Assembly (NCBI GenBank): GCA_030685235.1
Contig: MU839127.1
Coordinates: 124,001 to 188,000 of the forward strand
Origin: Copromyces sp. CBS 386.78
Lineage: Eukaryota > Ascomycota > Sordariomycetes > Sordariales > Sordariaceae
Length of the DNA stretch: 64,000 nt
Direction: 5' to 3'
Shown here: positions 1 through 10,152 of the stretch, piece by piece
Numbering within the stretch: position 1 is the stretch's first letter
Layout of the letters: each line of letters starts with the position of its first letter
Position numbers and translations under genes: made by a program
Notes under the pieces: model-generated
Told to the model about the DNA's origin: nothing
What the model saw: the letters and a program-made list of their open reading frames with translations, nothing else
Databases searched by the model: none

Positions 1-370
1 TATGTATAATAGAGAAGGATATTGTTGTAGATCTAGTATTGTGGTGGGTATACTATCGCCAGTAAAACCGCTTTCCTAGATTATTATGTATAGTTATCGC
101 CATACTAATGATATTAGCGATGTCTAATGAGGCGGAGAGGGTATTTAATAAGACAAGACTCGTAATCGGTTAATAGAGGCACAGTCTGTTATACACAACC
201 ATCGAGCGCATTGCTTTATGTAAGAACTGGCAGTAAAACTGGGTTATGGGGAGGGGATATGGCCGGAAAATCTATGATCCGAGCGCAAATCTATGTAAAG
301 CAAATCAAATAACCCCTCAACAACGCAAATCGCAACTCGAAATATCTCAAACAAACCAAATCAGACCTCA

Positions 371-390
371 GATTTGATTTGATTTGATTT
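371..390. repeat. (GATTT)4 microsatellite
   Basis: Four exact tandem copies of GATTT. It sits a few bases from CAAATC-containing sequence, giving a weak local inverted repeat. No function is evident. Confidence 0.8.
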
Positions 391-1606
391 ATGTGAAGCC
401 CTGGCTACGATGGTTGCAACAAGGCAAGTGCAATGCCATTCCAGTTCCATGATTGGCGCCAAATCAGATTGCCAGGACGGTTTCCCAACTCCGCGCCTCG
501 TCACTTCCACTTCTCGCCGTTGGCTAATGTCTTGGGTCTTCGTCGGAGTGGGGTTGTTGATGGGTTGCCTTGAAGCCCGCGGCTGATCATGGCCGTCGAA
601 AGTTGAAATTGGCTATCCAGAATCATGGGGCAGAAGCCCGAGTGATTTAGCGTATCAAGCGTACCTCAAGGACGGGACTGGAGGGAGGCGATGGATCAAC
701 ACAGAAAGAACGAGAGAACCGTCCCAACCAAATGTAACGGCGAGATAGACGAGACGGCGCTTGGCCCAATGAAGGAGTCATGATATTTGGATCGGTCGTT
801 GTTGCTGTAAGATCCCGGTTCAATAAACGGGTTCGGTACCTTACGTAGAGGTACTCACGTTACAGCTTGGGAGCAGAAATGCCCAAGATACACATGTAAT
901 GTGTACGGGGTACCGCGCCTGTCGTAACCTGTATTGCAAGTACCCATCTGTGGATGCGGGAAATGGCTGATGGTGGAGTCTGTGCCGTCACTCATTCTCC
1001 AAAGTTGGAGCTGACATCAATCTGGCCTTGATCTTTCGCAGCGGCAATCGCACCCGAAAGCAGATCAATCGCGGTCCATCTCGACAATTGCCCAGCCGGT
1101 CAATGAAAGGTCGGTCTGAAATATTGAATCCGATCATGATCTTACTACGCTACCGCCTTGATAGGGGCAAAATTGACTGCAACGCTGCAATGCCATGCTT
1201 TCCGGCAAGCGATCCCGGCGCCGGCCAATCTGCCAATAGTGTAGGTAGTGGCTCTAGCACCTCCTTGCTGCGGTCATGGTTCCAACCCAGTAAAACCACT
1301 GGCCGTGTTGTTGGTGCCGGTGGTGACCGTGGTGGTCGCGGCGCACAGCGACTGTCCGGGACGTTACATGTTGAACCCCAGAGGCTGCCAGAAAGGAAAC
1401 GTTAGAAGATTGCTAACTCGGTTTTGGCAGATTCGCATTGGAATATCGGGTCCAAACCGCGGTCTGCCAGCCTCGCAACTCGCCGGGGTATGGAGGACCA
1501 CCCAAGCCCCTACCTACCTAGCCAGTGTACTGAGCTAGTAGGCTTTCCCTTCCCCTTTTGAGCAACCATTTCGCCATTGGTGATGACCGCCGTCAGACAG
1601 GCAATA

Positions 1607-1878
1607 CCGCTTTTTTTCATTCAAACCGGATTTGACTAACACACAAGCAGTTTAGCACATCTGGTGGAGCGCCTGCAGCCAGGGTAAACTGCGTGGTTGA
1701 ACAAGGGGGTTTTATTGGTAAGGAGGAGGAGGGTGGAGAGGGTGGAGAGGCTGGGCGAGATTCTGTGTGGGCTTGCCGGTCCGGCTATACTATGATAAGT
1801 TTAGCGGGGCAGTGGCTCCACCAGATGTGCTAAACTGCTTGTGTGGTAGTCAAATCCGGTTTGAATGAAAAAAAGCGG
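1607..1878. mobile_element. MITE copy A, 272 bp, TA-flanked, 64-bp terminal inverted repeats
   Basis: The ends are inverted repeats of 64 bp (1607-1670 and 1815-1878) with one mismatch, beginning CCGCTTTTTTTCATTCAAAC. A TA dinucleotide flanks each side (1605-1606, 1879-1880), as for Tc1/mariner-type target duplication. The interior of about 145 bp has no coding capacity. The same core occurs inverted at 33265-33496, which shows it is a mobile repeat and not a chance palindrome. It is too short to be an efficient target of repeat-induced point mutation, which may explain why its sequence is intact. The family name is unknown to me. Confidence 0.85.
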
Positions 1879-4800
1879 TAACAGGACACTGGCTTGCAGA
1901 CCCGTCATGGTCCTTGGATGATCGCACTGTCCATCCCGCGACTTGGGGACGGCCAAGGGGCAGATCTGCAGGGCAAGCAAACAAGAAAATTGACGTTTTT
2001 GATCTGCAAGATGATGGGTGATGCGAGGCCGATGAGGGTGGATTTGGTGGACTTTGACACTCTGATGATGGAGACAAGGAGACGGGAACTTGACTCCAAC
2101 ACAGATGAGCATTTACGCCCTGACTTGCAACTACGTACCGCTCAGTTCAAAAACAAAGGATACGCTTCTCTTTCATCTCGAAGCTTTACTGGTCCCCGGC
2201 GTCGGGCCCTCTTCCTCCGACAATGGCAGCGGGACCGCAGATACTGGGCTGCTTGGCTCTTCAAGAGACAGGAAGTCACAGAACTGATGGAGAGCCGGTA
2301 CAATATTACGTACCTGTTGACCTTGTGTGCATATCGTGGCCGCCAAGTGACTTCGCATTTCCTTTTCGTTTGACGATCAGCTTCTTTTTCTGACACCGGT
2401 CGAGGTTGACAGGCTGAACACTTAGCGGGGAACCCCTCGAGAAGCGAGCACCATTGGTGAGCGGATTGTTGGCAAGGCCACACCATATGCTTCCCGCCCG
2501 CAGATACACTCCAGCCCGCCTGACTTCTGACACCGCTCGGATCTGTCCTTTTTGTGGTGTGTCATCTTCTCGATAGGACTGAGCTTTTTGCTCAACCCCC
2601 GGCACCCATGTCAGCCACGCCCACAGACTCGCAGCCCGTCCACTGCCACTGTGCCCCCGTTCGATTATCGATTAGCGAAGCCCAAGCCATCTGGAATCCG
2701 GCCAATGGAACCCCTGCTCTAAAAATACGCTACTGGATGGCCTCAGGAATGGCTGCACCGGGCCCCGCCCTTCCCTGCTCTCCTCGTCGACCCCAGATCC
2801 CTGCCACTGCTCTGCCGTGGGAGCGGTTGGGAGGCACGGGCCAGATCGATGTGCGATGTGATGTGCTCCATGTGCCTCTCCTGAGGTTCAAGCGGCACCT
2901 CGGGCTGACTCTCCACCCGGACGGTTACCGTGACGCTGGAAGCGGATAGGCTTGACAATGCGATGATAAGTGTTTGCCCGACCGCGACACCTTCTCCGGA
3001 ATTTGCCCGTGATACTCGTGGTACCTGGGTGCTGGTACCGGTACCTCCTCTTTTTCTGGGGCTTTCATGACCGTGAGAGCTTTGGGAGATTCACACTTGT
3101 CGGCATGTGCTTGAGTGGGAACATCTTGGCGCAACCCGGAGATTCGGAGAGGCTGATGATGGATCGATCTGACATAAACCGAGATTCCCCCCCACCGTAC
3201 GTTCTGTACCTCTGCAGTAGCCATGTTTTAGCGCGAACCGTCTTCAGTTGTTCCCCTTCAGGTCGGCGACCTCCACCCACTGTTGGGAGCTGTGCATGAT
3301 CTGACGATTCGACACACGTTGGCCTTTTGGCGGATAACCCTGTCGCCGTCGCCGTAGCAAATAGTGAAAGACCGGATACCCAGGTGGAAGTGAGCAACGC
3401 GGGTGAAGACATCCACTTGTGGGATGAAGACATCTCCGTGGATTTTGGTACAAATCGTACCTCAGTATGTGAGTGAGGAGGCACCGCCGTCTTTGACCCA
3501 AAAGCGTTCAGGTTATCGACTGGTGCTTGTCTGGTTCAGTAGCAAGTCAGACCTCTCAAGACCCGACGTGACTTCACCGCAGAGTCCAAACTTTTTCGGA
3601 TTGATTGCTGATTCTGCTCGTCACATATGAGTTGAGATTGATCTGATTTGTCTTGAAACCGGCCCCAGCTAGCGCGATATTTGAATCTCGATCCGGCGCA
3701 ACACCTCTCGAGAAAAAGTTCACGGAGATAACATTCTAGAATCAGGGGAAATCTGGGATCTGTCTTTCGGCCAAAATAGAACCGCTCTCAGTCCGATAAA
3801 GAAACCAAATAAGCTACGACGCTGGTCGGGTCACCAATTAAAAGGTCTTGAGACGGTGTCATTCGGGTTTTCGCGCCTAAAAAGATCATCATTTCATCTG
3901 CTGTGTTTGGAAAAGACTCGTCATTCGGGTGACCCTAGACAGCTTATGGTCACAGCCTAGGAGGCCGATATCCCTGGAGAAACGCCCAAACAAGTTGGTC
4001 AATTATCCCATCCGACCCAACGGTCAGGTCAGAATCAGATTCCATGACTGACAAGGTCGCGAAACTCCGGGTCATCAGACGTTTTTCCGCGAATCGACTG
4101 GTGACCTCGTTTGGTAGAAGCGACCTTGCCCATTACATAAGTCCCGGGAAAAGAAAGGTGTAAGAAGACGTACTGTATATGAGGCACAGCATGTGTTTAT
4201 TCGACGTTCTTGTGGCCTGTTCTTCCCCAATGGAATGCGACCTCGGTTGTATGGCCTCCTCTTCTGGAGCCTGTCTTTCACCCACGACCAATTGCCACCG
4301 GCTTCGCATATCATCGTCCTGACCCAAACAACAGCCAGGGGTACCGTTGGCAGATTATCACAGACTCTGACAAGGGCTGCCATTTGCAAATTCGCATCGC
4401 GTTCCTGCGCACAGTGAAATAAGGATGTAGCTCACGCTGTGAATCTCCCAACCCATCTACGGCACGCAATTGAGACCGGCGAACCCATCCACAATGCCCG
4501 TCTTGAGACCACCGCGACAGGTGTGTCTTTTGCTGCCATTGAGGGTGGAACTGCTCATTAGGCCCAGACATTGCCAAAGAATGCTCACATGTAGACAAAC
4601 GAAGGTGTGATGCCGCGATATGAAAGCTGTGAGGCAGTAGGGGATGGGGATACTCGATCTTACAATACCGTACCAGTAACATACCTCTTTTAAATTTGAG
4701 CCGTTCTTGAGGATCAATGCCTTTTTGCAACTTTTGAGGCCGGGGGGTAGCTTGAGGCACATGAAGCGCTGCAACGCATTCGTACGGTACGAGCACAGCA

Positions 4801-7650
4801 GAAGGCGTGTACACGTGTACAGTGTATGCCATGGTAGAAAACCGGTACGTACTGTAACGGGAAACTCACCTCACTCACCGCATTTACCAGGATCGCAGAC
4901 TGGTCCGTCGCCATTTTCACTTGTCGATACATCCCAGGAATCCCAAGCGCGGCACCAGGTTCCCAGCACCCGCGTACCGTACAAGTGCAGTTCCTAGCGA
5001 TGCCGGGCTCAAAATTGTGACGGCTCGAGTGAGATCTTGCGACCCCCCCCCCCCCTTCCCCCAATCATCCACCCTTTTGGGCTCAAGTTCGCGCTCCATG
5101 ACAATGGAAGCTCGGAAGCTTCCCCCACTTCAATTCTCTGGGCAATCTCACCCAACGACCATCTCATTATCAAATCTGGGCTGGGGCGTGCTGGGTATCT
5201 GCGCTTTTTTCCCAGAGTGATCGTCACTTTTCAGATGACGGTGACGCCTCTTTGGCAACCCTCCACCTCTTCTTTTCGTCGGTATTTCCATTCAAATCCA
5301 CTCGTCCTCGCAAGTTCCTCACCTTTACCAGAATGCCAAGTCCCAATCTCATCTCGCACATTTCATCATGGGTGGGCGGGCTGGCAGAATCGCGCCTTGG
5401 TTGAGACCGGCCGAGAAGCACCACTCACGTCGTTCCATTCCACCCCCGGGACGGCATGAGCATGGGGGAAATCGAAGGGACCATCAGCCGCGACGTCGGT
5501 CTGTTATTGGTATCCAGTGTTTCATGCAGACCAAGGGCAATATGTCCAATGTGTTGGGCTTTTTGCATCTGGAGCGACATGATATATCGACAGAGGTAGG
5601 GAGACAGAATATCGCACTCCTCTCAAGCGTCAACATATGGTTGGGACAAGACACCAACATCAGACGCGAAGGATGACCACCAAGCAGCGACGCTATTGAC
5701 GACCATAAGTGCAAGTACAACATGGGAATATACGGTACTCAAGGTACTGTATGAGACACCAACGAGCAGCAGGACCGGGAACTTTGTCGATGAGGTTGTA
5801 TCGGATCGTATCGGATCGCATTGTATGCACCATGCCTCCCCCCCAGCCGATGGAAATGGATGCACCAGACGGGAGTATGTGTATCCCCTCGCGCCGTTGC
5901 TCAGGTCAGGACGGTCTCTGTTGTAAGAAATGGGCTGGGTTGGAGCAGGATGCTTGGCCGCTTTCCGCCCGCCCTGTCGCAAGTCCCTTTTTTCTCCGAC
6001 TCTTGTGTCATTCCGAACACACTCTCTCCCAGCACAAGGCCGCACAACCACAGATTCTTGCCTTGCCGTGCTGCAGCTGGCCAGCTGCCCTTGTGCTTGT
6101 GAGTTTGTGATCCCTTCAGATTCAAGTTTGGCGTTGGCTGGCGGGCTGGCTCTGTTTTGAGGTGATCCTTACAAGATGCGGTCCTCGTCCGCTTGTTGAC
6201 GGCGTCACTCGTCAAAGTGCTTGGTCCCTTTTTCACACCCTTTTCCTCTCCCGGGCCCCCCTTTTGTTGTCTTTGTGGTGTCACCAGTGGCATCCAGACC
6301 AATTGTGATATCCATTCGCGTGTCTACCCTTCTGTCAACTTTTGTAACCGTCCACCTCACTTATTGCGACGCATCATTCAAGCAAGCACAGGACGTCACC
6401 GGCATCGAGTGTAGTTGGAGGCTTTCGTGAACGGTTCTCTGGCCAACTATCGGGAAAGATACAGATTGCCCTGAGCGTTTGCGCAGAAAAAGTTTGACAA
6501 CATAACCATTCCCACCGACTGGAATCGGAAACATCGGCCGTCCCAGTTGGCAAGTAGGGAAACAAGGTGAAGCGAAGGGGGTACAGAAAGGCTAAAAGCC
6601 ACCAGAAGAAAGCGAGTGGGTAATTAACATCAGCAAGGTGGAAAAAGCCCAACGTTCTTCGTCAGGTCCACGTCCATCACTCCATCACCCATCGGCCATC
6701 TCAGCCATCGCCCATCGAGTTGGATGTCTGGCGCTAGTAGGTAGCCAGCCAAACTCCCCACCGAGGAGAGGAGGGACGGTCCCATGTTCATCCGCTCGAT
6801 CTGCGACATTGAAGACGGACGGCACAAGCCTAGTGTACGCCTTCCCTGGCTCGATCTCGTTGCCCTTTCTCAACCCTTACAATTCCCACAGGAGAACAGA
6901 CCAGACGAGAGACGGTTACCTAGCAAGTGGTTAAGGGTACGTACTCCTGTTGGTACCGCCTTTCGCGCCTGTACCTCGTGCACTTGACCCAAACAGGCCA
7001 AGTAGAGAGACAAAGGGTCCAGCAGCTTTTATAGCGGAAACCAGGAGCGGCAGGGGTGTTGTTCTCTTTGGCCTGAATCCTCCCAGGATCCATTCCCAGA
7101 TTCCTGATCCACTCCCCGTGGAATCCACCTTTTCCCACTAAAAAGGTACAGGTAGCCGGCCCACCACACAAATCCACAGCTGAACAAGTGGTGGGAGCGG
7201 TGCCTGATTCCTTGGTGACGGACGGGAGCGTCCTCGGCCTCAACACCTCAGCGAACATCTGTCATCCACTGGCCGGCCGCAGAAGCAGCAGGCAGGACGG
7301 GACTAGGGACGCAAACCCAGACCCAGCAGAGGCAGCGAGTCGAGTGCTGCATATCTCCAGTGCGTCCAGTGCATCCACAGCGAGTTCCGTCGAGTAGCGT
7401 ACCTAGAGGTACCTTACCTACCTAGGTAGGGCCACCTGAATCCACTTGCACCCGGACCTGTGGTGCACATTGGTGTTTCCCTCCAAACAAACCCTCCATG
7501 CTGGAGCTGCTGGTGCCCGCCCGCCTTCCACTTCCTGCTCTTGCGCTACTGGACCCCCCCTGCTCCATTCGATCCCAAGTCCCAAGTCCAAGTTCCATCC
7601 CCCCATCCCCCCCAGTCCCCCGTTGGCAGCCCTTCCCCCATCCCCCTGGA

Positions 7651-7669
7651 CCCCCCCCCCCCCCCCCCC
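7651..7669 (+). repeat. C19 homopolymer in a C-rich leader tract
   Basis: Nineteen consecutive C residues end a roughly 120-bp tract (about 7553-7669) with at least seven further runs of three or more C. The tract lies about 0.85 kb upstream of the sub-1 start codon. The minus strand has the run pattern needed for G-quadruplex formation. Slippage makes the exact length uncertain. Confidence 0.85.
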
Positions 7670-8522
7670 ATGCGGCTACCGTCTTAAAAAGTCACAAAAG
7701 ACAAGAACAGCTCGTTCGCTCGCCACCACCTTACCTGCATGTCCATCCGTCCCCTTGGGTTCCAACATCTGACGACTCAGGCTGTCAATTCTGGCCCGGA
7801 AATACTGACAAAAACCCGAATCCTCCCCATCGGTCCCCCCCTCGCTCAATCTTGTCCCATCCCATCTGGCTCCCATCTGCAATCTCCATTCCTGCCATTT
7901 CCATTCAGCAGCTGGCCGCAGTGGACGTTGCAGTCTCCAATCTCCAATTTCCGACTTTGCATCGCCTCCCGCAAATACATAGAGACGAGACGGAAGCAGA
8001 ACAAAGAGACTTGTTACCTGACCGGACCGAAGGCGTGGCCTCTCTTATCCACTCGTCACCCAACTCCATCTCGATCCCACTCAGATCTCAGATCTCCCAA
8101 CCTCAGACTGAATACCCACCACCCACCACCACTGCGATTCGGCCTGTGCACCTTCTGTCTGGCAGCAGCAGCAGCAGCAGCCACCACCACGCAATCTCAC
8201 CACCTCCACGGCCATTCAGCATCTTGTCATTTCTCAACTCGTCTACCAACACACTCCATTGCACGACCAACTACCATCACCGACGACGCACTGTTTTCCA
8301 ATAGATTTTCTCATCTACTAGGTACTGTGCCATTATAGAGCGTATACCCGCAAGCGATACCAGCGGACTGTCTCTCCGGTCCGTCCCGCCCTTTACGCCC
8401 ACCGATAGAGCTGTTGCGTCTCTTTCATCCCGTCTGTCCTGGCGTCTCCGAGTCAGATGCTAGTTTGAGCTAGGGGTGCTCTGCTTGGGTTATCGACGCC
8501 GTTTAATTTCTTAAGACCCGCT

Positions 8523-10152
8523 ATGGAAGCGGGCGATTCTGCTGCTAGGCAAAGGTGCGTCTCTTCTCACGTCAACCCGCAATCGGGTTCTTGTTTTGCA
8601 TCGTCGAGCAATTGGGTTAACATTCTGTCTTTTGTTAGCGGGATCTTATCTGCCACCACTACTCGTGAACACTTTGATCCAGCACGACCACACAACAACA
8701 GAAGCAGTAGAGAAGGCACAGCCATGGCAACGGCAACATTGATCAACCCAAGCTCCCAATACCACTCGCACTCATTTTCCCACGGTGGCTACCACCCTTC
8801 GTCGTCCGCAAGCATTCCCGCCATGATTTCGCCAGTCGATTCCCGGCGGACGTCCGACGAGTCGGAGAACCCTCACCGACAGTCGTTGCCTTCCATTTCA
8901 GAAGTCATCTCGGGTACCAAGCCGACCTCCTACCCTCCACATGCTCCGATCTCACTGCCGCCAACCCAGAGTCTCCCTTCGCCATTTGCACCATCTGGTC
9001 CGCCACGAAGTTACGATGTTGACAAGCATCCTTCGCCAAGGGCGCTGCATCCCAGCTCGGGCTTCCCCCACCCTGATCCTCTACCCGCCTTCTCCGACCC
9101 TGCGAGGCCTTCATTGTCCAGCAGGCCGCCTCCGCCTCCCCCGCTGAATACATTTCCAACACATCATCAGCACCCCTCGCCACCAGTGAAGCTTGAACAG
9201 ATGGAGGTTGACCAAAGACATGCCGAGGCATCCCCAATGAGTGCCGGATATCCTCACCATCCTCCAGGACACCCGGCGGGACCCCACTACTCGCAAGCGG
9301 GACGTCTTCCTCCTGGCCAACTACCGTTGTCGGCCTACCCTGTTTCCCCCAGGCACAGTGGACCTGGACTGCCATCACCATACGACTCGCAGCGCCGACC
9401 GCCTATGTACACGGAGGAGCAAGAATATGGGCAGGGTCGTGCTAGAACTACCGAATACAAGTCTGCCTCGGAAAGGTCTTTGCCGGACTGGTCGTCTTAC
9501 GGGGAGATGATGTACATGGTAAGTGTGAAACTGTAGTCAAATCGTTAACCGTTTCCACGTCTAATAATGAAGAATAAGCAGATAGCGCACGCTGGGCGCA
9601 CCGTTTATCATTTCGCTGAAGGCTACGGTGCCGCGGCACGGGAACAGCAAGGACAGCCGCTTCCATCAAGACTACCAACCGAAAGCGAAATCTCCGTTGT
9701 CATCGACAGCGCAGTTGTCGCTGTCGAGAACCTGAAGAACCTCCGACACCTCATCGCCCAGATTAATTCGGAACGGTCCCGAGAGAATGGTGGACGCAAG
9801 TCCGGAGCGGAAGACGATGATGTTTCCATGTATGGTGACGGCATGGGAAAGCATTCGTCCTTCAACGAAGTGAAGAAAAGGCGTGGCGTAAGTTGTTTTG
9901 TTCCGACTTTGGAGCCTGGTGCAAAGAGATGGAAACGAGCCTGAAAGCTTACACATTTCTGTGATACAGCGTGCGGCTCCTCCTGGAAGATGCCATAGCT
10001 GCAACAGGATCGATACTCCCGAATGGAGGCGCGGCCCAGACGGCGCAAGAACTCTCTGCAACGCCTGCGGCTTGCACTACGCCAAGCTGGAGCGCAAACG
10101 ACAATTGGAACAGCGATCCATCCGACCCAAACCCACCGACGATCGAAACTAG
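8523..10152 (+). CDS. sub-1: GATA-family transcription factor, SUB-1/NsdD type
   Basis: One GATA zinc finger lies near the C-terminus: Cys442-x2-Cys445-x18-Cys464-x2-Cys467, with [18 protein letters not shown] between and after the cysteine pairs, followed by a basic tail. The rest is a Pro/Ser/His-rich, probably disordered activation region and a conserved helical segment (about residues 333-434). Exons: 8523-9518, 9582-9887, 9970-10152 (494 aa). Positions 8555-8638 look like a further intron (GTGCGT donor, GTTAAC branch, TTTTGTTAG acceptor). It is 84 nt with no stop, so splicing keeps frame (466 aa). An in-frame ATG with strong context at 8724 would give 427 aa. In Neurospora SUB-1 is a light-induced regulator acting below White Collar and needed for protoperithecium development; NsdD is its Aspergillus counterpart. 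Family assignment is firm; the N-terminus is not. Confidence 0.9.

Larger units (their letters stand above)
1..8522. other. Gene-poor region upstream of sub-1
   Basis: I see no convincing protein gene in these 8.5 kb. The open frames are short, overlap on both strands and resemble no family I know; many lack an ATG. The stretch contains a 272-bp MITE (1607-1878), a (GATTT)4 run (371-390), C-runs at 5043-5055 and 7651-7669, many GGTACC palindromes, and GATC/CGATG motif pairs that resemble light-response elements. The last kilobase is pyrimidine-rich and probably belongs to the promoter and leader of sub-1. Base composition is balanced, so this does not look like RIP-mutated transposon debris. 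Confidence 0.7.

Noticed and set aside
7498..8304. 268-codon ATG frame and an overlapping 199-codon frame upstream of sub-1
   Set aside because: Both are open because the region is a low-complexity C/T-rich tract; products are Pro/Ser repeats without family resemblance. At most they are upstream ORFs.
1..8522. RIP-mutated transposon relic as explanation for the gene-poor stretch
   Set aside because: The sequence is not AT-rich and lacks an obvious TpA excess; no transposase or reverse-transcriptase fragment is visible in any frame.
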